NCBI GenBank assembly: GCA_034687125.1
Contig: JAQGBZ010000059.1
Coordinates: 62,001 to 126,000 of the forward strand
Direction: 5' to 3'
Source: Neelides folsomi
Lineage: Eukaryota; Arthropoda; Collembola; Neelipleona; Neelidae
DNA length: 64,000 nt
Shown here: piece after piece, positions 1-13,700 of the stretch
Layout of the letters: the number at the start of each line of letters is the position of its first letter
How positions within the stretch are numbered: position 1 is the stretch's first letter
Program-made: the position numbers and the translations under genes
Notes under the pieces: model-generated
The model's input: the letters and a program-made list of their open reading frames with translations, nothing else
Database searches by the model: none
Told to the model about the DNA's origin: nothing

Positions 1-430
1 ATTGATTCTTCCTTAATGTCTGGGTATATTTGCCTTGCATATTATATGCCTCCTCCTATCCCCAGTGCATGTTTTTGTGGTGACATTCGGGATATTTGCC
101 TTGTTTCGAGATCGAGTTGAGCAAATAGAAACAGATGTGTTTGGTAGGAACGTTATTGTAGCTCTGGAGGATATGATCCATTGTATTCCTATATGGAAGG
201 CGTAATTGTTTGGGGGGAGTTATTGGAACTGACGTAACCTACGAAGGTGTGTGTCTTTGGCTCACCCAGCTCTTCCGCCGACGAGTGAGTGAAGGCCATA
301 TATGAATACTAATATTACGACCCGGTGCGTGTGTTTTTTTTAAATGAGAAACGTCAAAGATCCCTCAGATTCGAGCAGGGCGACATGATGAGGCCCCCAT
401 TTACATATGTATATCAAAGAATGGACTTAC

Positions 431-3400
431 TCAAAGAGGGTGGATCGGGATCTCCAGACCGCGTTCCGCTCCCAGGTCTTCACCGTGAAGCTCATTAGCA
501 TAAGGCTGAGAGAAAAGAGAAGAAAGTTTCCGAGCCTTGGAATCCGCCGTCTCAGCAACTCCATCCCATGTGCGGTCAAAATGCAAACACCAATGCTGCG
601 TATGGGAAATCAATACTCTTTCAATAAAACATAGGAGAGATCATAGGAGGAATCTTCCCAGCACACAATGATTCCTATTTGGACAATCCTCTTGGAAGGT
701 GTCTGGGGAAGGAATTTATTTATTCCGACTCTTTAAATACTCGCTCTCATTTCCGAAGACAGGAATCGTCGCGTTGAGCGGGCTGAATGGGGAAAGTGGT
801 GAGGGGAAATACCTGGGAGTGTAGAGTATTCGTTCAGCTGCTACGAATCCGACGGGAAAAAGTAAATTAGATGCCGGGAGATAGGGAAGAGAGAGGAAGA
901 GGATCGCTACAAAGACGCAGGAATTCCTCCCCTGAAAAACACAAACAACCTTAGCATTTCTTCACAACTTCAGAGCATAAATACGAGCACAAAAAACGGA
1001 CCCATTGAGATATAGCTGAGAAAGAACGTTGGGATATGTGGGCAACGGTTAATTCCCTCTATAATTTCACTCCGTGGAATGTTTATAACCCATTTATGGA
1101 CTCTGGTAAATGGTTGTCTCATAACACAAGTCTCATATCAATTATTTTTGGTATTTGCTTTCTCTTCAGTTTTCCCATTCCGCCATTTGAGTTCTTTTTC
1201 ATTACGGGGGAAGTGAACCATTTGGTCAAATTGCAATTAAACCATCAGCGAGACGGGAAGGGAATTGAGGCATTATTGAGCCAAATAATTGAGGATTCTC
1301 GGAACATGTTGACTCACCTTCTTCAAAGCCCGCTTGAGGATGGAAATGTAAAGTAGGTAAAAAAAGGCAGAAGAGAGATTTCTGGGGTCCCAGAGGGACT
1401 CCACAAGGGGAATTGATCCCATTTGCCAGTCATAAGAGAGCCGAGAGGGGCAGAACATGAGCCAAACATTGAAAACCGGCAAGAAGGCGTAGGTGAGGAA
1501 CCTGGAATGATTTATTCATCAAAGCCCTCTCGATGAGGATTAGTGCGGAGGATATGGAAAGTTGTCCAAACCTCGTGGTGGGGTCCTCGGCCGCAGCGGC
1601 CGGATTGTCTTGAGGTCCAAAGTTGGGAAGAGTTCCGTTCATGATCCCAATCCGCGCCCCCAGGCTCACGAGGATCTGTACATATATTCAAAGCCCTTAC
1701 ATCTCGCGGAATTCGGGGATTGGCGGGCTGAGAGGCTCTTCAACAACTCAGCCCATCACTCATTGATGAGATTCCCCCAAACTACTCACCAGGATCCCCG
1801 TAAAGAGAAGCCGTCTCTTGAGCTGAGATTGGGAGTGGTCCGGTCCTTTGCCTCGCCACCACCTAAAGGAAATCCAATTATTTGCATGGCCCCTTTCCCC
1901 CCACACCCGTCCCATCCATCTCTCTTTTTATGGGAGTTCTCGAAGGGTCTGCCGGACAATGGCGTCCCTCACCTTGCTATTATTGACTCCGATTCCACTC
2001 CTTTGCCTTCACATAAATTAACAGGGCCCATTGAGTGGGCAGCTACCTGGGGAAATTTTGAGTTACGATTAGAGGACAATGTCGTCGGTGATGTGAGAGA
2101 AACCACTTTCCCCGCCCTGCCCATAATTGCACAACATCCCTTCATGTCCAGGTGGAAATAAAAAGGAAATTGAATCTCGTGCCAGTTGATTGGTCCTCAA
2201 TGAATTGCCAACTGTCCGCTCATGATTCACCTCCATAAGACACCCTTATCTGCCTATAACTAGCCCTTGCCTAGGGAGAGGGGAAATACAAAAGAAGGAA
2301 GGACTCGGAGAAAGTCCATTGCGTGTGCGGGGGGGATTTTTATCAGTCTTGTTTCCGTTCCTCTCCTCGTCGCAGGGAGAGGAACCAGAGGGATGAATTA
2401 TACATTTTCTTGAGTATTAAACGGGACCTGGGGACGAAGCCACTCAATAGAGGAGTAAATAATAGAGAACCCCCGCCTTACCGTCTCACTACATGCGAGT
2501 TGAGATAAAGATCGAAGAAGGTGTTAATGCCCATAATGGTAATGCCGGTCTCTTTGGCAAGCATTGCGGAGCAGCCGATGAACCCAGAGGCGATCATCTT
2601 CCAGTCCAATCCATTACGAGGGCCATCTCGCAAAATCGACCTGGAAGGATGCCCGCATTAATGACCAAATACCCGTCCAAAAACACATCCAAGCTCAACA
2701 CCCAATTGCATAATTTTAAAATAAACTCCCACGACTCAGCTCCGCACATCCGTACTTTGTGTAGAGATAAAACGAGATGAGACTGAGAAAACACGCCAAT
2801 GCATCAGAGCGCCCCGTGATTCCAGCAACCTGCAAGTTCACACTTTAAATTCATTTTCCTCCTCCCATCCATCCAAAGGGTTAAAGTCAAACGCAATATC
2901 CTTAGTAAGCTCTTTTAGTTATCGTTCTTGCCCATCTTTTTAACAACATTTTCCTATTTAGTAGTTCATGGCGAGATCATTTAATGCAATGTGTCACACA
3001 GAAGAAGGGAAGTTAAAGGATTAGGGATTTGGGAATGTTTTGAATTAATGAGATTTTCCAACGATTTCTCTAAAACAAATATGTGGTGAAAGCTGGCTCA
3101 TCGGTTCTTTCCTGGCTCAACGTTTATTGGGAATTGGTAAATAATGGGGATGAGGTGAGCCAAGTGAGTTGGCCCTCAGCCTTGGCAAACTCACCGCCTC
3201 GGTGTGGATGGGGTGCACGGCGAACATGATGCTCACGATGAAGGAACTCAGCAGCTTCATCTTAAGAACTTGGTGGGAAACGAGGAAGAGCAGCACACAG
3301 CACCCGGTATGGATCAAGATGTTGGTGGCGTGGAAAGGAACCGACGATCGTCCGTTGCTCATCGCATAGTTAGCCCTATCATCAATTAAATAAATTAAAC

Positions 3401-6400
3401 CTTGTTTCCACCCGATTTCAACTTCCAATCTCCACGTACACCAGGCGTACAAGTGTAGTAAATAATGCATTTAGTATTTGTTGGACATCATCCTTCCTGT
3501 GGTTTACCGATGATTGAAATTAGAGAGGTTTGAAGGGGGCGGAGGTTTGTCGGGAAATCAATGAGGCCACTTCGCGTAAGTTATGACAATAGTTTACAAC
3601 TCCTCAGTCATCTCTTAGCTCAAAGAGCGGCGGAAACCTCGGCCTCTGTCGAAATGTGATAAGGGAATGGCCGCCACATTTCATCCCAATTCCCATCAAA
3701 ACCCAGGGAGGGATCCGGAGTATATACATTTATATATTACATCCTACGACTACTCCAATAAACCTCGGCCCAAAAGACCCCAAACTTCTTCGCATTACAT
3801 GACATTCAAACCTCGCCTATGATTCTCCCCACGGCCAGAGAGATACATATATTTATAATATTATTAAAGGCTACAGTTTTCTTTCTCCATTCATTTTCCC
3901 TCTTTTAATTCCTCCCGAACAATGGAATTTTTAATGGACCTTTTGGAGATTCAACTATTTTGTGACTCCTCGGGAAAATTCTTCCCTCCTTCAAACACAT
4001 TTTTCACAAGTTGTAATGCAAAATAGTTTCTGGGAAGTTTTAAAAATGTTTTTGAGTATTTAATTTCCCATCTAACGATGATGTCTTTATTAAAGCTTTA
4101 CATGTCGACTCAAACTTTCCATTTGTTCTGTTCGAGGCAAGTAATAATTAATTTGAGGATAATATCAATAGTTGAGACTTTTAATTTTAGTAGTTTTAGC
4201 TTTCACGGTTGGCTCTTTGTTCTAACTTGGATCTAATAATGCATGAGCTGTAAAATGGAAATATGTAAGAAAACTCGGAGTGGAAATAGTCTCAATTTTG
4301 TGGTAATTAAAATTATATTTAAACTTTGAAGTTTGAAAAGAAAGAGAGGGATAGTATGGATTGAGATATATGTATTACATTGTATACTGATTGTGAGTAT
4401 AGGTATGTAATATGCAATGTGTGTGTTCACATAGCCAATTGGACTTCAGGCCATTATAAACTACAATGACTGAAGCTCGTTGATGTTGAGGAAAAGTTAG
4501 TTCAATAAAATAATGTTCAAGGAAGTAAAATTAAGGATCAGAAGTTTAATTTACATACTTAAGCGTAAAAGGATTAGTCTTGAATTGAAGCCATATGTGA
4601 TTTGGAAGTTGAGTCTGAGGACTAATAAAATTCTCAGAATTCTTTTCTAATGAGCTTCCTTTCTCCATAACCGCGCTTGAGGGGGGAAAAAATGATGGGG
4701 AATTTTGGATGGGCCTTTGAACTCCACCATTGTGGCCCGGTCCGGAAAAGAAATAAGTGGTAAAGAATGAGGATTTGCTCTTCGGTTTCTCCTCTGACAT
4801 TTGGAGGGTCCGGAGAGCAGCCGCCCATGGAAGAGCCAATAAATTAGGGCTGAGGCTCTGGGGGAACGCGCGAACCTACGACTTTTTATACAAGAAATCA
4901 AGGGAAGTGGTGAATTGGGGAAGCTCTGTTCGAATCCCCAAGTTCCCTCATTCTAATCGCAGATTTGGATGGGATTGAGTGGGAAGGCGGGCAGATGACA
5001 CACTCGCCATTACCCCTCTCCTTCGGTCACGGATCATTTTCCTCATTTATCCAATGGAGTGCTAATTCTTTTGCCCTCTTCGCATAAATGCCCAATTCCC
5101 CCCAAGTCCCTGTAACTCACCCAACTCGGGGTAAATGGGTTTGAAGGGCCCAGGGGGAAGGGGGAACTTTTTATCAACGGGGGAACACAGGGAGTTCTTT
5201 TATTTATCTCGCTACGCTTAAAGGCTAATTGGGATCGGATTTCAGCCCTTTGTTGCAAAAGGAACCCTCAGAGGATTCCTCTGCATACATTACATCCAAA
5301 TACTAATTAAACCAATGGTAGAATGAATACATTTATTACAAATCCAACCTAATATTTAACTTTCTATCTCTCCCAAAGCAACGTCCTTTGTGTGGGCCTT
5401 TTATACATATAAATTACATACGTAGGTTATATCGAGCATAGAACCATACCAGATGCCCCTTAATATTTCGACCCTTTTAATACACTAGAGTAAATTAGGT
5501 TTATATGATATTGATGGGTTGTGGGAGTATAATAACTATTGTTTTAGATATATGTATTAGAGTATCACTGCAGTAGGTATGATTCGAGTGAATAATAATG
5601 TGTAAGTTAATAGTCAATGAGAGATTGGGAAAGGGGTAGAAGGAGCATTGAGCCGTGGAATAAAAAAGCGGCTTAATTGAAGTGCCATGATATTCCACGA
5701 GACTTTCTTTTAGGCCATTGAGCAGTCGGCGGAGCTCAACGGTTTCAGACACGAGATGGGGAAGATAGGGAGATGATCAATAGAAAATGAGGGAAGGCTC
5801 CCTTATTATCAGAGAGGCCCTTTTGAGTCAAACGAAAGGCGTGTTGGTGAAAGAAAAAGTCTCTTAATCTTTTAAAACAGAGTGGAAATGAAGGGGAATG
5901 GAAGAATCCTTATCTTAATTTGAACATTCGGAATTAAAGAAATCCGCGGATCGGCGACGAGCACACGGCCGACATGCAACCGTGTTCTCCATCCAGGCGG
6001 AACTGTGCGAATGTGGAAAATTGAAGGATGAGGGCCGGAGTGTTTTCCACATCCCTGGGTTATCTCAAACCGTCTCAAATCAATGTATGCTTGGGTATAA
6101 TCATCCAAAGGCCTCTTTGATGCTCTTTCCTTCTCCCAAAGGCCTTTAATGTCTTAGATTTCCCAACAAGGAAATTGAGTGGTCGATCCAATAAAACCCG
6201 TTCAAAGGGTCGTAATGAGAGTTATTCGGGGAACAACAGTGATTGGGGCGGAATTGGGCGAAATGCGGCGGAAGGTCGGAATGGACTTTGGATCGGGTAA
6301 TAAGTAATTAATTAAGAGTAAGCGTGCGAACAGCGGGCTTCAATTCCCCTCCGTCGGAGTGCGGATGAGGTGGAACGGCCCGGTTTGGCACCAAGGCCAA

Positions 6401-7760
6401 TTCCTTCGCCTCCAAACTGCTGAGGGTTGATGTGTGGGAGATCCCAAACGTCGAAATTGGATCATTAGGGATGCAATAACTTGTGGAAGACTCGATGGTA
6501 TCTCCTTCTGTCCGCCCAACGAGTTGTAACAAATAAAACCTCCCGCACAATGGCAACTTTTCCTCCCAGTCCACAGCGGCATTTGCATTTTCCGCCCCGA
6601 CTCAGATCCGAAGGATAAATCTCCCAGGTTTTAATCTCTCGATGGCTCTCTTACCTTCCTACTTATCATCCGCGAATATTTCATCTTAAGGACCCGGGTA
6701 ATGTGGGAGGTCGCGGAGACATTAAACCAACCCACTAATCGCTCGCTCCCACTCAGCGCGGGATGAACTTTGCATACCTCCTCTTTGTCACTTCCCCAGA
6801 TTGCTCTCTAATTAATTTCAGGGGATTTCCGCCGTGAAAAATGAGTTTTCTTTCATCCCCTCCACCATCTGCACACGCACCCTCCAGACGGCACAAAGTC
6901 ACCTCATATTTAATGGATTGGCCCAACCGACGGAACAACACACATTTGAATATCCCACTCCTCATTCTCAAACATCCCCATTCACGTCACGATGAATTAT
7001 GAGGAATATTTACGAGACGATTCAATTCATCTTACAATCTCCGATCCAGTTTTATTTACCTTTTTCTATCGCTTCCACCCTTTCAATCTACTGTCTTTTC
7101 CAGCCTTTTTTATTTCCACAATACAACTTACAAACATTACATCATATGATACTTACTCCATTTATGATATTACCAATACAATATATTCAAGACTAAAATA
7201 TAGCACAATACTACTTATATATCATAGATATATTATGTATAGGTATTATTACAAAATATAAGTATGAGATACACTGAGATACATTGCTTACATATGTAAG
7301 TGAGATACGTGAGATGTTAAAGTTAAGCATAGGAGATTGATAGTAGCGTAGTATATGGTGATGGAAAAATAATACGAAATGACAAGGAATATTGTTTTCA
7401 CCTGAATGTGAGCACGGTCAATGGTCTGTACGACTTGTGAGAGTATTCGTGAGAGACGGGCATTCCCCAGTAATCATTGAACCACATTTGGGTCAATCCC
7501 GTGTTCGCCCGCACGTCTGGGTTCCGCACAACGCTGACGATGTCGTCGTGGACAAACTCCCCGTCAAGACTGTTCCAATACACGGCAATGGCCAAGATAC
7601 AAATGAGGCCCACAAGAATTTTCTCATATTTTCCGCCTTCGCCAGCCTTCGAAATTGGCACTGAGGGTTTGGGTGGCGGTGGTGGGGGATGTTGATTGGG
7701 TTGGGGTCGTCGTCGTCGCTTGTGTCGACGAGACATGTGGAAAAATGAGGACTGCATCAC
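431..7760 (-). CDS. TMTC1: TMTC1-like protein O-mannosyl-transferase (5' part; gene runs off the left edge)
   Basis: ER multipass GT-C fold enzyme that O-mannosylates proteins such as cadherins (family knowledge). Exons read on the minus strand, all phase-consistent: 7760-7402, 3375-3195, 2829-2756, 2640-2482, 1862-1790, 1675-1572, 1501-1318, 931-813, 595-431; the last stops mid-codon, so the C-terminal TPR array lies outside the window. Visible landmarks: basic and Pro-rich cytosolic N-terminus; first membrane segment followed by EFVHDD (acidic catalytic-type motif) and HKSYRPLTVLTF; HPIHTEA then GRSDALACF; AMLAKETGITIMGINTFFDL; DNPAAAAEDP; YDWQMGSIPLVE with WDPRNL; LPASNLLFPVGFVAAERILY; ending in KTWERNAVWRSR. 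The YDWQ..GSIPLVE..WD.RN stretch points to TMTC1 rather than TMTC2-4. The first intron is about 4 kb. The 1675-1572 exon uses a weak donor (gtttgg). About 472 residues are encoded here. The start is the first ATG of exon 1. Confidence 0.88.
3376..7401 (-). other. First intron of the TMTC1-like gene
   Basis: This 4.0 kb stretch lies between the phase-matched TMTC1 exons 7760-7402 and 3375-3195. It holds short unrelated open frames on both strands without splice signals or recognisable motifs. I see no second gene, RNA or intact mobile element in it. Confidence 0.6.
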
Positions 7761-10700
7761 AAAATGACCAACTCAAGTAGTTTTAAATTCCGGGGAAAAT
7801 CACTGACTTGGGCTTTTTTTCAAAGCGTGTTCAAAGTTGAGGGAATCTCCTTCCGAGCAGGAAACTGGAAGTTTCGAGAGCAGATTGGGCAAAAGGGGAG
7901 ATCGTCCCATGACATGATAATGAAATCCTTCAGGACATTTGAAATCCTCCAACGCACTTTGGAAGTTGGGAGATTAAAACAGATCTTCCAATTGGATTCT
8001 TTTCCCCACCAAGTGCTGTTCTTCACACAGGCAGAGCGAGAAGGAGCGAGAGAGTCGGAGGGTTGAGAGTTTGGAACTGATCCCTTCCCCACCGAAACCG
8101 GCTCCTTTAACCTTTTCCCGGGACGCACGCGGAGGATCTTCTTCTTCTACACGCACCCAAACTCCCTCATCACAACTTCTGTTAATAGCTCTTTCAATCG
8201 CAACTCAATTTTTCCTCCTTTCCCCAACCATTATTGCCTGTAGTCTGGACACTGCCCACTGAGAGAGGAGCATGTTTAATTGCATTCAGCTTTTGCCTCC
8301 GGTGTTCCGGGAAGGTATGAACACTTTTTTATGGTATAAATAAGGCTTCTAATATCTTAGTGTTAAACCAAATTGAGTCCCTTTCTCGGTCTTATTGCCA
8401 TTTCCCACCTTTCCCCACTTTCTTCCTATCTCCTATTTCCAACAGCCGTTCATCACTTCCCGGCCATGATGAAAGTCTATAAAAAATCTCATTTCTTCCC
8501 CGAACTGGCGGCGGAGCTGCTTTGGGTCCAGGACGGGAAATACAATTTGAAAACAATAGATTAATTATTTTGTGACGGGGGAATGGAGTCTCAGCTCTCC
8601 CCATCCCAATCCCCTGACATTTTTATTCCCCGTCATAAAGTGTAAAATAATGGGCCTCGGCTCCTCCTGAAATACCCTCAACATCAATGAACTCGAAACA
8701 AGTTGTGATCAAAATCCCTCGTTCCAATTCCCCAATTCAACTTCCCTTTCATCAACCTCATCTTTTCCCATTTGAAGAAGTTGATGATGGGAAGTGATTT
8801 CCATGGGTTGATTGGAACCTTTCTGCCTCCGTCTGGCAACTACCAATTGACCTCAGCCTTTGACTCCGCAACCTCATGTAGCTCATCATGATCATGGGAA
8901 GGGAGGAGTGATGGAACCAGGAAAGGTAATAAATATAATCCACCTTACATAACATGGATCGATCATTCAATTTGTTTCTTCATTCTGTCTGGTTGTAATT
9001 GCGCATACATGTTGTAAAAATGGTGATGGGATTAGACATATGGAGTCTCGTAGTAATATGGACACTGGGGAGGGCCGAGGTTGAAGTGAGGGGGAGAGTT
9101 TTACATGGAAATTCCTCCGTCTTGTCAAGAGGAAATGAATAAAATTATCCTTGAGGAAAACGTGTACAAGTGGAATAGTGATTGTTGGGAGCTGGGAAAG
9201 TTATGGGCTTCCTTTTTTCCGTTCCTCTCTCTGCATTCTCTTTATGTGTTTTATGTGGGATCCGGTTTGGTCGTTGGGCCGCGGCCATCTGAAAAGGAAG
9301 TCTCCGTTCCATAAATACTCGCCCATCATTTCGTCCTCGCCGTCGTGTCCGTATGAGAGCTAATCCCACACGCTCCAGTTTCCTCCTCCTGAGAAAGGCG
9401 GATGATCGATGAAATAATCCGACTGGATCTTCCTGACCGCTCGCTCCACCATCGCCGCCTCGGGCCACCCCGACTTCCCACCCAAATCATCCCACCCAAT
9501 AGTCCAACTCATTGTCATATAGACCTATAGCTCCCCGGAGTTCTGCATACGTCGGCATGGGATCTGATGGGTTGCGGATCATTTGGTCTTCATCTCTCGT
9601 AACACGAGGCTCATAAGATGTTCCTTCCGATGATGGCGGAATGAGAGGAAGAGATTTCTCCCTGTTCCGCAACGAGGGGCCATCCCATCTGTTGAGAGCT
9701 TTTAATTTTTACGAGCCCCCCATAAAATCCAAGTTGTGGATATGAAGCCATATGGGCATTGTGGCCTGGGTTTGTGCTTTTATTGGGGAGCCGGGCAGCA
9801 GTTATCTTAATCAGCCACCTCCTCATCTCCTTCAGGGAAATGATCAATAAAAGAGCGGACCTTTCTTGGCCCTTCATGAATATGCATTTCCGGTGTTGGA
9901 TCCAGAGGAGTGGGAGCGGTTTGAGGGATTTTTCCCTCGAGTGGAACCGAGGGAAGATAGACATTTGCTTATTTGCTGTGCGCGGAGGACAAGGAATTGG
10001 AAATTGAATAAAGGGGACGAGGAAAATCGAGTTGGTCGTGTCGACGAGTGAATAAAACCTGCCTTGAGCCTCGGCTGCCATTCTAATTGGATTCCTCCTC
10101 AAACGCTGACATGTTATCTAAGTATTATCTCCGACTCTCTTGAAAAGAGTTATTTATCTTCAGGAGGATCCTCGCTAACTCGCCTTGACAAACTTCAACC
10201 TTCCGAACCCTCCGAGCTCCCAAACCCCCGGCTGAAAAATGTATCTCTTGTCTCATGAATCTCGCCCATGAAATCCTGTCACTGAGGCAGGGCAATTCCA
10301 TCCCCTCCACCTCACCGCCTCTCGGAATTATGAATATTCGGAATGACACCCACCTTTTTGATTTACTCGCCCGCCCTACCACTGGCGGGATCTTTTTATC
10401 ACTCACCCCCAGCCCTCGCAAATCCGGTCCCGCATTTGAATCCCGACGGCGGCCAGAGGAGGAAACCTTCCGAAACTTTTGTTTTTCTTTTTGAGGAAAA
10501 TTGGATCGGGGGTTCGGAAGGAAGGATCAATTGAGATTAATGATTTAGTAGTCGGAGTCTGGAAGGAAAAAGTTCATTTATATAATAGTGGGCCTGGTCT
10601 CTCCATTGCATTCCTCTTTTTCACTTTGGAAAATAACTACATGTGTTTTCCACTCGGATCTTCCGATTAATTCCCATTTCCCTGCATTTCCCTGCATGAG

Positions 10701-13700
10701 TTCCAAGGCGGTCTCCAATAAGTCACCCAAGTGTAGATCCTCCAAATTTTCCTAGGAATCACATTTGACGGCCCTAATGGGCTCATGAGGATGTGAGCTA
10801 CGAGCCTCACAACTGACATGTTATGAATATAATAACCGCCCGTGAAATGAAGCCCTCGTGTTTTTTAATTATCTTATTAAATAAAGCCATTATTTAGTTC
10901 CTGAGCCGGGAATCGTTGTTGCGGGAAGCCTATCCGCCCCTATCCGATTCCACTCTTGAAAGATTTAGATGGATCAGCTTGTCGGACCCAAATGAGAGTT
11001 ATTATTTTCCCCAACTTTCCCCCTGATAATTGCCATTGTCTTCCTCATTCTTTCGCGGAGGTTGGTGGGATATAGCGAGCTAGAGATATTCTTTAGAAAC
11101 GATGGTTGTTATATTCCCCTCCTCTGAGCCGTGAGCTGGGAAGGTTCCTGCTCAGTCATCGCCCTCATTTCTCTGCGAAATCCTCCGTCAGCGAAAGTTG
11201 AATAGTAGGAAAATAAGCGAAAGCCGGCTTTTACCTTTCCAGAAGAAAGGGGGAATTAGCAGTGTAAGAAAACTCGTTTCCTTCCCCTTGTCAATGGTCC
11301 TTCTCACGGTCCGTGAAGATGTTTCTCCTTTCACCGCCGCCCTCCCGAGTGGGTGAAGACAAATTCTTACTTCCCTTGGACTCAGTCTGGGAAGTGGGCA
11401 ATGAAGGTCCTAATCCTCTCAAATCTCTGCATTATTTACTCCCACACTCTCAAATTCATTTCACTCATCTGAAATTGGAAATTGAACCTGCGGTTCCCCG
11501 ACCGAATGGGAAGGAAGTGGCGGAGAAGTCGCAGGGGGCTGCGCAGGAAAGGAAGAATACTTATAATGCCCCTATTGATTCCATCTAATGCCCAGGGTGG
11601 ATAATTAGAGGGGATAATTATAAGGACACTTTCTTCTCAATCACTCCGTCAAACCTCCCACCACTCCCCTGCTAAATACTGCCACATGGCAGACAAAATC
11701 CCTCGTTTGGAATCAATTGTGATGAGCCAACCTGTGAATGGATTCTTTATGCATATTCCCCCGGCCCGGGACCCATTGAGGACATTGAGGAGCATTAGCG
11801 GGGGAAGGGTAAAGAGGGCCGGATAAGTAGGATGGGGATTTATAAATCCTCCGACTCGGTTAAATTGAACATCCCGCGCCATTGTTGAGAGCAATTAAGT
11901 TTCCTCCGTCTGCGTCCCGCCACCAACCTGGGAGTGCATTGTCCTTTAAGCCCCTCTGATTTGTTGCCATTGTGTCCGGGTCCCTTGACTCATCCGCGGA
12001 GGTGGAGCGGCCCTTTCAATTAATTCCAACCCTTTTTCCCATTCTAATAAACGGTAATGAGTTAATGAGTTTTGGCTCCGTCTCCCCCCACTCTTATTAG
12101 GAGATGTATATTAGTAATTCCATATGGCCCAGAGAGGCCCGCTGGGAAAGAAGTTCCTTCCTAATTGTTCAAACTTTCCTTACCACACCATGATGATGTG
12201 ATGAGGAGGGCCTTGAAGTTCAGAGCTCTTTTTTTAATTCCCTCTCATGTTCAAGAATATTACACGTCTCATTACACACCCATCATCATTCCCAACTTTT
12301 TCCTCAAACAGCAGCCCTATGCCTCAAACACACCTCCGGTTTTATTGCTTTTTAATGAGTATTGAGAAGGCTTGAGAAAGTTTGGATCAATCTCGAATGA
12401 AGAATCCCAACAATTGTTTCCATAATATAATATTTGTATGCATGCTTATTTATTGCATTATTAATTATTATACTCAAGTGGGAAATCTCCCATTACGCAT
12501 AGGGGACCGAAGATTGTTGGGAAATGTTTCTTCGATCAAAAGGGAGTTTAAAATGTCTTGTAAATGTAAATATAACTCAAGATGAGGAACTCAAAACTCC
12601 ATCTACTTATCTTGAGTAATAAAAGGGTTGCTCCAACCAGACGGCTGTAATAGGATGCAAGATATATGTATTAACTTACTAATTTGAAATTTGCTTATCT
12701 GGCTGGAACTCATGGGAAACTTCCGTAGTTATTTATACAAAAAATAATCTGAGAGAATGGAAGTTTATTCCATAAAGCAAATAAATTTGGGACATTATGC
12801 TCCCAACATCTCGTGTAGTCCGAGTCCTAATGCATTTATTTCTATATATTAGCCCGAGCATGTGGAGAATGGCCAGGAGGATTTTTAAATTGAAATTCGG
12901 AGCCATTAGGTATCTCCCTCCCGTTCCTCCGTCCCGAGCGAAATGAGAGATGAGCGGTTGGGAAATGTCCCGGAGCTCCCATTCCTCTCTTCCTCCTCCT
13001 ATTGTCTTCGGAGCTGAAGGGTTAAGCCAAAGAGAGGTGCACTCGAAGGGGGGAGACAAAGTGGAACATTTCTCCTCCTCATCCTCAATTACCTCCCCGC
13101 GACACTTTCCCAAATAAAGGCATAAATAAGGAGCTGGAGATGAGGAATGGCTCAGTGAATTAACTCCAATTCAACTGCCTAAATACCAAACACCTGTGCT
13201 CGCCCCAACCGCGCAGTCCCGGACTCACCCAACATTTAAAGTCAACTAACTATTTACATATTATTTAGTACATAGTATCCAAAGTGGAAGGAGGATAAGT
13301 AATGAATTAATGGTCCAAATCCCCAATGCCGAAGAAGTGCCGAAGAGTGACGAAGGAGCGAATGGCTGGAGGGGAAGAGGAAGAGGAAGTGACGAAGGCT
13401 CTCATGAGCCACGAGGATTTTCCTTAAGGAACCCCCTTTTCGGGCCTTAATATTTTAAGGGAAATTGAACTTTGGGATTAGGAGGCGAGCAGAAGTTGGT
13501 AAACTGCGAGGCTGCTTGGATTCCCCTCCATCTCCATATCATGACTAATCCGACTCAAATCCGCTCTCATGATGGGTTTACGTGAAGAGAATCGCGGAAA
13601 GTTAAATAATGTCAGGGGCCTTGAAAGAAAATCTCTCCATCCCCAAACGGCCAAATCTCTTCACCCCCATCTCTATAAGAAAGATCTTTAAGAAAGATAT

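Noticed and set aside
1562-2161. 199-codon open frame on the plus strand
   Set aside because: It lies antisense to two phase-supported TMTC1 exons (1862-1790 and 1675-1572) and has no motif.
4915-4945. tRNA B-box-like gttcgaatccc
   Set aside because: The flanking bases do not form a T-arm stem, and no A box or acceptor stem is present upstream.
9866-10051. Plus-strand frame with EYAFPVLDPEEWERFEGFFPRV
   Set aside because: Looks protein-like over 30 residues, but it is isolated, with no flanking exons in phase and overlapping frames on the other strand.
12733-13113. 126-codon open frame on the minus strand
   Set aside because: Composition shifts along its length, and there is no motif or supporting splice site.
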